From Silene conica (Eukaryota; Streptophyta; Magnoliopsida; Caryophyllales; Caryophyllaceae), in the NCBI GenBank assembly GCA_029255685.2, contig CM055318.2, forward strand, positions 13,893,001-13,957,000: DNA of 64,000 bases, written 5' to 3'. Of the stretch, positions 42,301 through 55,500 are shown one piece after another; the first letter of the stretch is position 1, and each line of letters starts with the position of its first letter. The notes beneath the pieces were generated by a model. The model was not told where the DNA came from. It ran no database searches and worked only from the letters and a program-made list of their open reading frames with translations. A program made the position numbers and the translations under genes.

Positions 42301-45300
42301 AAGTCAACAGGAAACTACTTCACCATTCGTCAGGTTGACAATGTTGTTTCTTTCATTGTAACTATGGTTTCTGTATGCTGATTACTGACTCACAGATTAT
42401 TTATTTGATGTTTTGGCTGCCTCTTATTTATAGGTGACTGATCGATACCATCCCCTAGCAGTTAGGTATTTCCTTCTAAGCATGAACTACGGCTCTCCTG
42501 TCAATTTTTCGCTATATCAAACAGATCTTGCATCTGATGCAGTCTATCGTATTTATCAGGCAAGTTTCTAAGTGCTCTAATTTTGTTTTCTGCGCTGCCT
42601 AGCCTTGTATTTGTTTTCTACTTCATCACTTTTAATATTTGTATCATTCTTTGCCTTTTCATGATTACTCCTTTCCGATAGGATGATCCTACTTTGCGAG
42701 AGCTCAATTATTTTGATATATAAGTTATACTGGTTGGTCTTCTTTATTATCATTTATTATTAAGCTTAGTTGAAACACTGAAATAATTGTCTACTCCAAC
42801 CTTTTGACTAGATAGGTTGCTTGATTACAGTATGAATTGCTCTCCATGTTGAACTAAAGTTGGACGGGGTTTTTCTGAGCTGCCTGAGATTTGAACCCCT
42901 AGTTAAGTTGTTGGACTTGATCAAGCGATATTTGCATATGAAGTTAATATTCACCGCATAGAGTGAGATTTAGGCTAACAAGGTAGATACTTTGATGATG
43001 ACCAAAATAGAGTTAGGGGGTGTTTGTTTGGGTCTACTGGAATGGATTGTAGCAGAATTGACTCCATTCTAATGTTTGGCTAGATTACTTTGGAATGGAT
43101 TTAGATACCTACAGGATTAATCCTTGGAATCTCATACCCACCTTCTCCCCTTGGTTTCAAACTCCATCCCTTCCTCATACAAGTTTAGAATGAATCATAC
43201 AACTCTATGATGGATTGGCTTTAGAACCTCGTACCTCTATGGTATCATATTCCAATGCATTCCATTCCATGCTATTGAACCAAATGACCGCTAAATACTC
43301 TAGCGGTCTAGCCTATGACCGTTACAACCAAAAAGTAACATGCGCAAAGTGGAGACATTAAGTTCTCTTTAGATGAAGCAATCAATTCGTTGAGGAAGGA
43401 GGCCACAATGCTTGGTTACAAATTTTGGTTGATATGGGACACTTTTATATAATGAATGCACTAGCGAGGTAGATTTTTGAATCGTTGAAGGAGCTGATCA
43501 AGAAAAGGTTATGATTCAAGAGGAAATAAAGAACAAGGGAGATGGGTAGCTCGAACTGTTACTATTGTGACACTGTCGTGTTTAGAGTCAATTTACAAGT
43601 AAGGCGGGGGTAGTGGACCTTCAAGTCAATATACTTAAGCGAGGGTAGGGTAAGGAAGGAGATGCGGACCTTGAGTTCTAACTTGCTATTTATAGATTAG
43701 ATGATGATGGTGGTGACGATGAACACTTGTTTCTAACAATGAGTGGTTGTGTTGCTCGTTCATTGATACGGGCATGGTCAGCGCCCTTAGTTTGGAAGAT
43801 GAAGGGAATTGGAATGTTTGCCTCAAGGAGCCGAGGGTTGTAATGGTGCGGTTTATTTTTCCTAAATCTAGCTATGTTATGTAATATGCATGAGCAAGTA
43901 GTGTTTGGATAAGTGCGATTGACATCGTAAGGGTACTTATTTTTAGATGAGTGAGTTAAGTGGAATAAGTGCGCACACTCTATAGTAAAGTATTGTTTTG
44001 ATACAAAAGCGAGGGGAGCGTTGCTATTTCCTTCCAAATCTTTCTTATTTTTAAGCAAATTTATTTCCACGAACATGATTTTACGAGCCAAAACAAAAAT
44101 TGTGTCCCATCATTTCCTTCGGCCCCTTTCTCTCCTGAATTCTCCCATCCAAATGATTGGTAGGGCAACTTTCCTGTAGACGTCATTGTGGTTTTCATTT
44201 TGTGAGGAATATTATTTAAATTCATTGGTTCATAGAATAAAACTAAAATAAAATAATTTAAAACATTAAATTAGTTTCATTTAGCACATGAAAATCTTAA
44301 AAGGCATGCATCGAGGCATTTATCTAGGTGGTACATGAATCTTGGTTTGATTAACAGTTAGCATGTATTCTAAACAACATACAACTAAGGCTGGAGGTTG
44401 TTTGGAGTTTGCATTTTTGCTTATTTGATTAATTGATTGTCGATAGTGAACTTCTACCGTAGGACTGATACTTGAGCCTCATAATGGTTGGATTAGAGTT
44501 AAATGGTTTGGGTTTGGTTTGGTTCGGGTAACCTATCCCGTGAGTGGGTAGTGTGATTTTCCAAAAAAATTGTTTCTGGAAAAAATATTTACAAAAATTG
44601 ATGATTTTCTTAAAGAAACTTATGGAAAAGAGAGAAAGAAACTTTAAAAACAAAGGCTTTTTTGTCAAGCACAACTTTTTAAATTTATTTTCTTTTCAAC
44701 ACAATCTTTAAAAAAAATTTTGTGAGACGCAACCTTTAATAATTTCTTTTGTCAAACACGACATTTTGGCTGAATTTTGACAACTTTTATGATTTCCGTT
44801 CATTTAAATTTTCGCACCTGATTTGACTTTCTTTTTTGTTTTCCCTCCAAATCACTTCTCTCTTTCTTTATTTCTTATTTATTACCATCCATTTATGAAA
44901 ACTATTTACCCTTCTCTTTCTTCTCTTCATATATCTCACCTTTAAAACCAAAATCCTTTCATATTTTCCACTTCAACACCACTAAAATTGAAAACCTTAA
45001 TGACCAGAAAAAACAGAGAAGGTTTTTAACATGTAAATTTTTCAAACCAAAAACTCAAATGCGAGGATGCAACTATTTTATTGTTTCAAGTGGGTTGAAG
45101 ATCCCATTAATGAAAATAAAATAAGCAGTTTAAGCTCGGATCGGAAATTGCGGAGCAAAAACTACGATGGGAATGATTAGAAGGCAAAAAATGTTCTTGT
45201 GAGGGTGAAATTGAAGACATGAGCATGGAATTATAATTAAACAATGCAAAAAATCCATCAGAAAAACCCTATTAAACAATAAAATAATAGTGAATACTTA

Positions 45301-48300
45301 ATACACATCACAAAATTCATGAGTAATAATTAAACAGTGCAAAACACTAACTACTTGGTATAATTAATCAATTTAAAGTAAACCATAACTAAAACTTACT
45401 TTAGTAGCGAAAATCGCCAATCCAATTGATTGCATGTGGGTGGGAGAATCACAAGGAAACTGGGTGAATTTGATTGATCGTTAATGGTTTGGGCTAGGAC
45501 AATTATGGAAAAAACGATTAAATTACAGTTTAGATTAACAATTATGACAGAGATAAAAATGGTGGTAAAAAATTAAGAGGGAGATGAAAAAGGGTTAAAG
45601 GGGTAAAGATAATATGAAAAGGTAAAAAGAGGGAAGTGTGGTATTTCATACGTGAGAACACATATAGCGTCTTATTTTAATTTTGGTCAACTCCAGCCTA
45701 AAAGTCGTGTTTGACAAAAAAAATTATTAAAGGTTGTGTTTCACAAAATTTTTTTTAAAGGTTGTGTTAAAGGTTGTGTTTGACAAAAAAATCCAAAAAC
45801 AAAATATCTAAAAGCATGCCTATTCAACTACTTGCCACACCTATTTTTTAAAAGAAAAAGTATTAATGCTCCCTATAAATTATCCATTCCTCATCAGTTG
45901 GCCTATGATAGCAAGGGTAAAGTTACCCAATTCCTTTCTTTCAACGCCTCCTTGATCAACAGAAAACATAGGAACATTCCTCTAAGTTTGCTTTCATCAA
46001 TAGCGTCACTATGGCATTGCTGTCACGTGCAATTACTCCTCGTTGTTTCATACTCTTCCCATAACAATCTGTATATGGAGAAGCTCGCTCATCCCACCGA
46101 CTTAGTCCACAAAAGACGTTCATTCTAGTTCGAACGGGTTCGCACCACCAAACTTCGACCATGTATGCAGTATCTTCTTTTGGTTATCTTTCCACCATTC
46201 TAATATATTAAAAGATGATTCTTTATTTTCCGTAGTATCATCCAAATACTTCTCCAACCTTGTTTTTTTTCACAACTTCTCCATTTATATTTCAAATTTT
46301 TATCCAAAGGGGATCCAAAATTGAACATATCGTCTTGTCAAATCTTGTTTGAAGGTAAACTCATAGGATTGGTGGAAGTAGAACTAGAAGATGGAGTTTC
46401 CTTAATTTTAGATAGAGAAGAAGCATGAATCTCAAAAGAGGATTATACAAAAGTGGTGTTAAGTAATCTCTTTATCTTTTGGCTCATGGACCTCCATGAT
46501 TGAGCCTTGATCTCTTCTTTGAAAGCTTCCGAAAGTCCTCATTAGGTTCACTAAAGTCATCCTTAACATTGATCTCTCTTTCAGCATTGTTGTGAATCTC
46601 ATTTTATCGTAACTTGAATCGTCCATTGCACAACCAGTCGCAAGTTCTAAACCTTTCCTAATTCCACTTAGCACAATTACATCTCTATTGCCTCAAATGA
46701 AACAAACAAAACCAATCCCTAAATTTGAATATAGAATTGTAAACGATACACATGCAAAAAGAAACCACAAGTGTGCAAACTCAAGTGAGCAAGTCCAAAA
46801 TTCATATATACGGAAATTTGTATAATTGGAACCGTGTACCGTATCATATCCGTATATGAAAACCGTATCGTATATTTTTGCTCACGGTAGATGTTAATAT
46901 GTTGCGTAGTGTTAATATGTTGCGTCTCTGTGGTCTCAAATGTTGTGCTATGCAAGCGGCCCGTGACAGGGATTAGAAGCAGCAGAAGCAGCTTTTGATT
47001 CTAGTGTGGATCTATTTTAGCTGCTATTCTACGTGGACTTATTGTGAAACACTCACTAGGGGATTAGCAAACCGCTTGTCTACATGGGTTCACATCCTAT
47101 GGTTGGATTCAGCTGTATATGAAAAATTGAAAACCCCCATGTTTTTGCCTTAGATTGAAGTCTCATTAGTGTTAGACATGGGGTTATTGGTTATCCATTG
47201 TCATATGACGAGTCAAACTAAGTAGTAATTATGTTATATAATGTTTGCTTGTCAATATTGCTCTCTGTGGATTGTGATTTTTTATATCTTGCTCTTCAGA
47301 CATTACTAGATTGTAGCGATGCTTTGAAGCCATTTCAAGAGAATATGAATGGGAACGGTAAAGCAAGCAGCAAAAAACCTGCTCAACCTTCTGACTCTGC
47401 AAAGTTGATGGAAGATTTTAAGAGCAAAATGAGTGATGATTTGCACATAGCTGATATATTGAAGGGAAGTCTCCAAGAAGCCTTGAAGTCCATAAACAAT
47501 GAACTTAATGGGCTGAAGGTAAGAATTTCAGTCGTACTCGACTCACAATGCCTTGTAGATAACCACCCCACATAAGTAACGAGATGAAAAAATCCAATTA
47601 GAATCATCAGATATAATACCTAACAAAAAACAATACACTTTCGGATATTTCATTAAGAGTTTTTTGTGAGAAACTACCTTATATTTATGTACATTTGTGA
47701 ACAACTACCTTACTTTCTATTTTTTGTTAAACTCTACCTTACATTTTACTTTTTTTGTTAAAACCTACAAAAAATAAGACTCACGCCAATTTTCGACGAT
47801 AACTTAGGTTTTATTTTATATTCTTTTCCTTAGCATAATATGCCTTGTAATAACCCACCTCAATCCCAACTCTTTAAACAATTTCTTCTAAAAAGTGTTT
47901 ACCTTTGTCTCAAGTTGAAGTCTCCAATAATCTATGTACCTCTCTACCAAATGGAGGGAAGTACACTTGTTCTTGTGGTCAATCCAACCACTACTATCGC
48001 CGGAAATTGGCCTGAGTCATTTTTTGGTACTTTTTTAACAAAAAAAGTAGAATGTAAGGTTTTTTTAACAAAAAATAAAAAGTGAGGTAATATAAGGTAG
48101 TTTCTCACAAAAAAACCTTTCATTAATTCATTTATAATCTGATTCGAACATGTATATGCATCCTGCAAGCTCTGATAAATAAAATCATTGTAAATCCATA
48201 AACCCTGTTTAATTAAAATCCCTATTTCTGTTCATGATTCCAGAAAAAGCAAAAGCAACAGAAATTGCTAGCTGTTCAGTCGCTTACAGAGTTAGAGGCA

Positions 48301-48784
48301 GCAATAAGATATATTTTGGAAGTGCTAGGGCTGCTTTCTCCTGCACCTTACTCTGAGGTATTATATGATCCAATGCTCTTAGTTAGAAATTAGAATATAG
48401 TTGGCATTTGAGTTTGCTTCTACAAAATGTACCTTTTCTTTAGCTGGAATGTTGTTGGCCGTCTTGTAGGTTTTACTTCAGCTGAAGGAGAAAGCATTAC
48501 TTAGGGCCGAGATGACTGAAGATGATGTCTCACACATGATTGAAGAACGAGCAATGGCTCGGAAGAACAAAGACTTTTCAATGAGTGATCAAATCCGAAG
48601 TCAGTTGACTGCTAAGGGTATCAGCCTTATGGATTTGCCAACTGGTACAACATGGCGGCCATGTGTGCCGGAAGGAAAAGATCAGGTTTCCAGCGATGCA
48701 GGAAAAGATCAGGTTTCCAGCGATGCAGCACAACCATGTGTGCCGGAAGGAAAAGATCAGGTTTCCAGCGATGCAGCACAATAG
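39383..48784 (+). CDS. Cysteinyl-tRNA synthetase, nine exons
   Basis: Exons 39383-39594, 40121-40184, 40950-41135, 41793-41966, 42052-42333, 42434-42559, 47300-47518, 48244-48357 and 48470-48784 join in frame to 563 aa. The class I aminoacyl-tRNA synthetase signatures are present: HIGH at residues 56-59 ([10 protein letters not shown]) and KMSKS near 293-297 ([10 protein letters not shown]). Likely zinc ligands are in [16 protein letters not shown] and PHHENELAQ. The C-terminal part ([18 protein letters not shown]) matches the usual CysRS anticodon-side region. The N terminus has no obvious transit peptide, so a cytosolic enzyme is inferred. Intron 6 (42560-47299) starts GC (CAG|GCAAGT), is 4.7 kb and carries transposons. 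The C terminus has an unusual repeated tail. Confidence 0.94.
43016..43275. mobile_element. MITE-like element in CysRS intron 6
   Basis: The left end GGGGGTGTTTGTTTGGGTCT and the right end ATTGAACCAAATGACCGC are imperfect inverted repeats; CTGGAATGGATTG and GCATTCCATTCCATG extend the symmetry. About 260 bp, no ORF. The target duplication is unclear. Confidence 0.55.
44655..45794. mobile_element. Mutator-like MITE with long inverted ends in CysRS intron 6
   Basis: 1140 bp. A perfect 9-bp duplication AAAAACAAA lies at 44646-44654 and 45795-45803. The ends GGCTTTTTTGTCAAGCACAA and, inverted, GGATTTTTTTGTCAAACACA begin inverted repeats of more than 100 bp made of reiterated TGTCAAACAC-AACCTTTAA units. 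The 9-bp duplication and long TIRs indicate the Mutator superfamily. There is no transposase. Confidence 0.85.
45804..47299. other. Remainder of CysRS intron 6
   Basis: No gene recognised. Short minus-strand frames at 45956-46162 and 46459-46674 lack family features. The AG acceptor is at 47298-47299. Confidence 0.4.
48656..48783 (+). repeat. Coding minisatellite at the CysRS C terminus
   Basis: The unit GGAAAAGATCAGGTTTCCAG plus CGATGCA occurs three times, twice within a larger repeat starting CCATGTGTGCCGGAA. It encodes [25 protein letters not shown] and [16 protein letters not shown] as the last residues. The copies are identical, so the expansion is young. Confidence 0.9.
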
Positions 48785-49936
48785 TCGAGTTAATTACTTG
48801 AAAGCCATCAAATTGATTAACTGTACACAAGATTTTTTATGGGTGGTCTGATTTATCTTTCCTGTACCCCTGAATGCCATGATATGATAGATATATTCAC
48901 AAACTGACAATGTATTGAACTCTTGCGCGAGTATGGTAGGACTCGAACTCTATTATGATGTCTCCCATGCAATGTACCATCCACTTTCATATTCTCAAAA
49001 CGAGGTGGTCAGGTTTTTCCCGAAACCAATTATACTTTACAAAATCTTTAACCATCTTAGACACTGCATCTTTTTTGGGTCAGATCATACAAGAACTTGG
49101 TTGACAATTTTAAATTAGATAACACTTGCATTTCGTAGCAACTTCAACAGAAAGTATATTAAATACAACAAAAGTTGGCATATATAAGAGGCTACGAAGT
49201 TGTTGGTGAAGGAAGGTGGTGGTGGTTTGGTGTTGCTGTCATAGTGGTGAAGTGAGATGGAGGAAGGGAAAATTTTGCGTGAATGATGAATAAAATGACA
49301 ATAATAGTATGGTAGAAAACATACCTAAAAGACTAAAATTCGTATGTGAAAAAGCACATCCTATTTTCTAAACATAGAAGATTCAATTGTGCATATAAAT
49401 AGTCTTGTAAATTAGTTTGCACAATCATAACAATACCTTACCAATCCATACAATTATATTTTTCTACTCTAATCCTATTCTTCCTTCTGATTTATCGTTG
49501 TTGTTTCGTAGTCTTATAAAGTAAAATATATTTTAATTGGTTATGTTATTGTTTTTTATAAATTAAATTTATTTTTATTATATAAACTTTAAAGTATGAT
49601 GAAATGTACGTGAATACAGATAAACAAAATATCACGTGGTTAATTTGAGGAGTGAATAAATATAAAATACGCAAAAAAATAAGGTAAAAAATGTAACGTA
49701 TAAAATGATAAGTTATAGATGTATTGTTTATTAGTAGATAGACTCAAATGAAAGAGTACATATTTTGTGTCAGTTTCCCGAAAAAATTTGGATAACAATT
49801 TTGTTCAGATAATAATAATTGAATTCATAGTCTCATATTTGTTTTTGTATTTGACGCAGAAAAAATATATGTTTCAAAATTCAAACTATCTATATTTTTC
49901 TAAAAATACGTACTTATCTTGTACTATATATCGTAA
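48785..49936. other. 3' flank of CysRS
   Basis: Increasingly AT-rich, with no gene found. It ends at the A flanking the minus-strand Helitron (49936). Confidence 0.4.
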
Positions 49937-51901
49937 CTAGTTTTATGCCCGTACAAAAAATGTACGGGTCTATTTCTAAAAATTTCGTAAATATATTAAA
50001 AAGGTAGTACAAATATATTTTAATATGAACTTAAATGAGAAATATATAAATTATGAATTCGGGGATGATTTTGACTCCAAATAATTGATTTACTGGTATA
50101 ATTAAATTTTTTTTTAATGATTATATTAATTGAAATAAATAATCATGACATTATGAAATAAATTTGAACAATATAAAATAGATAAAGAAATTATATTGTA
50201 TTTCAATATCTTACCCTTTAAATAACTTACTCTCTAAATGAAAGTAAAATGATAGAAATATTTTTAATAGTAGTCTCTTAAAATTTGTGGATGATTTTAT
50301 AAAGAAAATAATAATGTATTGTTATTAAGACAATATTTTTACTCGATGTTAACGTAGTTTTAATTGACTAATTCTCGAAGGTTGTTATATTTTCTTAAAA
50401 ATCGTAAATTTATATTTTTTTTGTTAATTTAATGGGTTGGGTTTATTTGATCTTATTCAAAAAAAATTGATCTACGTTTCTTTCAGTTTTTAATCTACGT
50501 TTTTTTGTTAATTTTTATCTCCTCGTGTATTTTTTTCATTTTTTTAATTTTATGGGTTGGGTTTATTTGATCTTATTCAAAAATCTTTGATCTACGTTTC
50601 TTTCATTTTTTAATTTACGTTTTTTTGTTAATTTTTATCTCCTCGTGTATTTTTTTCATTTTTTTTAGATATACGTATGTTTGTTAATTTTTAACCCTTT
50701 GTATAATTTTTTTCGTTTTTTTTTCGTTTTTCATACCTCTAAATATTTGTTAATTACTTCTAATTGTCCAACCTTTTTTAATATTGTTGAATTTTATGTT
50801 TCTGGGTAGAATTTTAGTGATTTTTTTATTTTCGAATTTGGAGTAAAGTTTTTATTTTTTATTATGGAGATAAAAATTATTTGTAACTTTAGAATGTTAA
50901 ATGGAGAAAAGTAAAAAGAAGAAAAATTAAAGCTCCTTGTGTGAGTGGTGGGACATGGCGAGAAAGAAGGTTTTTAATTTCCTAAAATTAAGCAACCAAT
51001 AAAAAAGCAGGAAAAGTTGTTCATTTTATTGATAAGGGATTTAATCTAAAACCGTATATAATAAAACGACATTGTATATTTTTGTTGACCCCAACTATTT
51101 CTGAGCTTGTAAAAATATATATTTTGGGCTAATAGACAACCATAAAAACATGGATCAATATAGATGCATGAGTCGACAATATCACCTAATAATAATTATT
51201 ACTCGTATTATTTTATGTAGCCTTAATTTACCATTTCGCAAAATTCTACTTTACGACGGTCGCACATGCGACCAGTAGGAAAGTGATCACATTTTGATAC
51301 GTAGTGACCACTTTTGATTAAATAGTGACTTTATTTTTTTCATATTTTTGGAAATATAAATATTTTTAGGATTTATTTTTCATCAAAATCTTAAAATTTG
51401 GGCCTCGTGTTAAATTTAATATATATGTTTATATAGTATATATGCTTTTATACATTTTAATTGTCACAAATTATAGAGTAATACAGTCTCACATAAAAAG
51501 TTGTTCCTTCACTGCTAATAAACGATTTTTCTTTTTATATTTGTTGATCGTCTTATGGTAGGAGAGTATGAAACCGTTCATACAAAAATTCTAATTTAAT
51601 TTTAATTGTCAAGGTATCCAAGAGGTTAATTTTCCGGAATTGTAATTTTTTTTTTTAATTAAAATTTGTTGTCCCCTATATAGATTTCCGATTTTTTTAA
51701 AATTTTCTTTTATTGTAATGTTGAATGTGATTATTTTTTTTTATTATAAGCTTTTTAACATATGAATATGTATATGAAAAATAATAAGAAATGAGGAGAG
51801 AAGGTAATTAATTGGAGAGAGTGGGGTTGGTTAATGTGAAAAAAAAAAAAAAAAAAAAAATTCAGCCAATCACAAGCCTAGAAAAACCCTTCTTTTATAG
51901 A
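49937..51901 (-). mobile_element. Helitron on the minus strand (possibly two stacked copies)
   Basis: The 3' end is clear: the minus strand has the perfect hairpin CCCGTAC-ATTTTTT-GTACGGG, then CATAAAACTAG ending at 49937 and followed by T. The 5' end chosen, TCTATAAAAGAAGGG at 51901, follows an A. A second 5'-end-like sequence (AAATCCCTTATCAATAAAAT, near 51030-51050) suggests another copy. 51250-51280 has another perfect hairpin (GGTCGCACATGCGACC). No Rep/helicase ORF. Confidence 0.6.
50432..50671. repeat. 120-bp tandem repeat, two copies
   Basis: Two adjacent copies with period 120, beginning ATGGGTTGGGTTTATTTGAT at 50432 and 50552. A partial third copy may follow. They lie inside the Helitron candidate. 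Confidence 0.8.
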
Positions 51902-52512
51902 TCGGGGATTTCTACAAAAACTTGTTATACAATTATTCCGCGCATTGGATGGCTATGGCAGTATAGCTGATAAAACTAGTTGTACTATTAAATCTAAACC
52001 CACAATTATGGTATATTGCATTTCGCACAATTAACATTGAATTGACGCACATTTATTTAATGAAATTTTAGAAACAAACACGCACAATTTTTTTTGGAAT
52101 CTCTCTTCAATTTTGTCTTATCTTATTTTAAAAACACCGCGTGCATTTTCTAAAACTAAAAAACTAGCACGTCGTTTTTCCTCGTGAAAAAAATAAACAG
52201 AACATTGTTTTTGTTGCGTGGGTGACCTTTGCTCTCGCGGCGTAGATTCGCTTCATTTCCTTGAACCCGAATATTCTCAAACACGACAACAAAAATACCC
52301 CTTTATTCCTGGTTTAACATTTCTGATTTCTCTTTCAATCAAAGAATTTCTAATTTTCTACCAACAATCGATTCAATTCCATAATCAAATCATCCCAAAT
52401 CACAAATTCGTGCCCAATTTATTGAGTAATTAACCTGATTTTCATTCATCCATGATTTCTAGGGTTTCGACACGACTTTGACTTTTGCAGATTATGATTC
52501 CATAGTTCAACA
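51902..52512. other. Spacer and leader of the MSL gene
   Basis: 51935-51980 resembles another Helitron 3' end on the plus strand (CCGCGCATTGG...AAAACTAG|T). From about 52230 on it is likely 5' UTR of the MSL gene. No other gene is visible. Confidence 0.4.
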
Positions 52513-55500
52513 ATGGCTGTTGCTGGTTCCTTGCAATTGTCCTCATCTTTAGGGTTTTGCGGGAACCGTGATCGCTGTAAACTGTACAAGGTAATGTTCA
52601 ATTAATTTGTGGTTGTTGAAATCGTTTGCTGTTCTTCAAGGTTCTTATGATTGTGTTCTTCAGTATGTTACAGGAAGAAGAAGAGATCTGCATTTTTCAG
52701 CGAATAATTTGTCCTCTGGTGCTTCTGTATGTTCCCCATCTATTACCATCAATTATATTTTCTTGCAATTTTGCATATGATCAAGGAACTTGTGGAATCA
52801 GTGGCAACTTAAAATTTTAATCTTGCGGTGAAATTGGCGTACTTCGTAAGAATTATAATTTTGCCACGGTTATTCTTATTTGCCTTTTTTTTGTACACGA
52901 TTCAGCTTGTTAGGCTTGTCGATATCTACGAGACAAATTTCCTATACTTGATATTTTAATGTAAAAGGGAAGGAATTAGTGTAATTTAGGAAGTGTAGCC
53001 ACTGAAAGTGGAGCGACATTATTCCTGGTAAAAATGAATATTTGCTGAGTGATTCTTAAGGTTTGCTTGGGATGGAGGTAATTGTTACTAGGGTATTAGA
53101 GAGCTCAAATGAGATAATTGAGGAAACTGGTGGCGACAAAAGGTGGAAATGATATGAAGAGAGTGTAATAGGTATCTCATGACGGAGATTAGTTACCTGC
53201 CTTCTCTTTCAACCTTTGCTACCTCCAGTACCAACCAACCTTCTCTTATTTCTTATTGTTGAAAGTTCTATTACTCATATAATTGTTCCCTTAATCCCAG
53301 GAGAGCTCTTACTCCTTAGTGGTTGAATGGAACCACGGTGAGGCTTAAAGGTGTGGTTAAGTGTGTTGCCTGCATGTATGGGCTATAGCATTTCAGTCTG
53401 TTTTCATCTTACTACTGAAAATTTCTTATTCTTATTGGGGTAGGATGTATGGGACAGTGCGTATGAAATAAAATATAGAGGGATGATTATTTTTTGTGTA
53501 CGCATTTTAGGCAAAAGAGTGCTAGAGTTGTCCTTTTCTGTTTTTGACGTTTCTTTAGGCCATTGTGAGCTAAAACTCGTCTTAATCTTTTTTCCCTGGT
53601 CCTTATTAATTGTGTGAAGTTTTCAATTACAGAGACAAGATTTATGGAGTCACCATTTATCCACAAGTGTTAATAGTCCACTGTGTACCCTGCCGCACAG
53701 ATGCAGTCTTCTAAGATGCAATTCTTTCCTATTTTCTGGCCAAAATGTTGCAATTCCTACTGTAAAATCTTGTACTGATGCATTAGCAAGGCAAGTTATT
53801 TGAAAGCTTTGCTTTCATCTTTTCCTTTGCTTTATTTTTCGTTAACTTTTTTGGGTTCATTGTTTGGGGATGGAGGCCTGGTGGTGTCAGTTTTTAGTTG
53901 AATACCTAGATCAGTTTTAAGGACGTATATCTGCCAAACTTCATCAATTCACACTAATGCTCATAAATATCTTGTTGCTTCTGCTGTATTGTTAATGCTT
54001 TCTCTTTCTGTTATAGGTCCTTGAATGTTAATTAGATGGTTCTCAGCGCCTAAGTGGGTATTAACTAAATTTTTGGTGCACAGGTCCTACAATGCTTTTC
54101 ACGGTATTCCTTTGGTAAGGAAGTTGGTTCCTCCTGTCGTTATTGTCATTTTTGCTATATGGGGTTTGCAGCCACTCATGCAGCTTTTTCGAAAAATATT
54201 TGGACATGTGAGATATCCTTCTAATTCACACTTCTTTTCTCCTATTTTTTCTGCTTGTGTAGTCTTGTGCACATTGGCTCACCTTTCGGGCCCTTTCCAT
54301 TGTGTAAAATCAGCGAATTACTGTATATAAATTACTTGTTATGGCATCTGTTTAAGCTTTGAATGGGTATGCTGCCGGTGTTTACTTTCAGTTGTTTTCT
54401 CCAATATAAATTTTTATCTCCTGCTTAATCTAATGCCTGACGATCAATGTTTTTTACATGTAGAAAAGTGATGGCAGTTGGAAAAAAAGTACAACCAACT
54501 ATGTTACAACCTCATATCTGCAACCTATATTGCTGTGGACTGCTGCATTGCTTATATGCAGGTTCAAATACTGGAACTTTCTCCGCCAGTTGGGTCATGT
54601 CATTAATTGGCTCTGGCTTTGAATATTTGTCTGATTTATGGCGATGTTGGTTGATGATAACATCCATTGGGTGCAGGAGTTTGGATCCAGTGGTTATGCC
54701 TACAGAATCTAGCCAGCTTGTGAAGCAAAGGCTTCTAAATTTTGTGAAGTCACTTTCAACTGTTCTGGCAGCTGCCTTCTGCTTGTCCAGGTTATATTTC
54801 CACTTTCTGTCGTGCTGCATAGGAACTATTTTCAAGTTTGTCAGCTTAATAGCTACATTTATTTACTGTTTGTATTACCTTTATTTAATTTCGTATGTTG
54901 GTATATGCTATGTTACTGAGATACGTCACTTTGGTCGTGTGTCCGATATGACAACACTTCAACTCTTTATTATAGACCAAAATTCTGAAAACTTTACGGA
55001 AAATAACGGTATCGAATACTCGGACACCATGCTCTGTCTGACACCTTGCAGCCGAGTGAGAGTAACATAGGGTATGTGTGTTAAACTAGTGTTGAATAGT
55101 CTATTGCTGCTATTCTTAACTGTTTCATGTTATACTTTTGTTGCGTATGTATTTCTGAAATTTTATTCAGATGAAATAATGGACATATCATTCACCTCCC
55201 TCCTCCTCCTCCTTCAATTCAAAGTGTCCCATAAATTAAAATCCGTTTCACAAAAACTATGGGTCCGGGCGTTGAGCGAGTTTTGCCTTTTGTTTTCTGG
55301 AAAGTTGATGTCAGACCTTTTTGGAGTTGAAATTTTATCTTGATAATAATCAGTTATAGGGATTCATATCACCCATGGATGGTTCTAAATAATCATTCAT
55401 GTCAGCCGACCCCAAATGATTTTTGGATTAAGGCTCTGATGTTGTTGTTGTTGTAACAATCGGTTATAGGGATTAACATGTGAAATTTATTACAGTGGGA

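Noticed and set aside
45956..46674. Short minus-strand ORFs in CysRS intron 6
   Set aside because: 60-70 codons, no family motif, lie within a spliced intron; likely chance frames.
52218..52433. ORF upstream of the MSL start
   Set aside because: Lies in the probable 5' UTR, not conserved in appearance, and out of frame with the MSL start.
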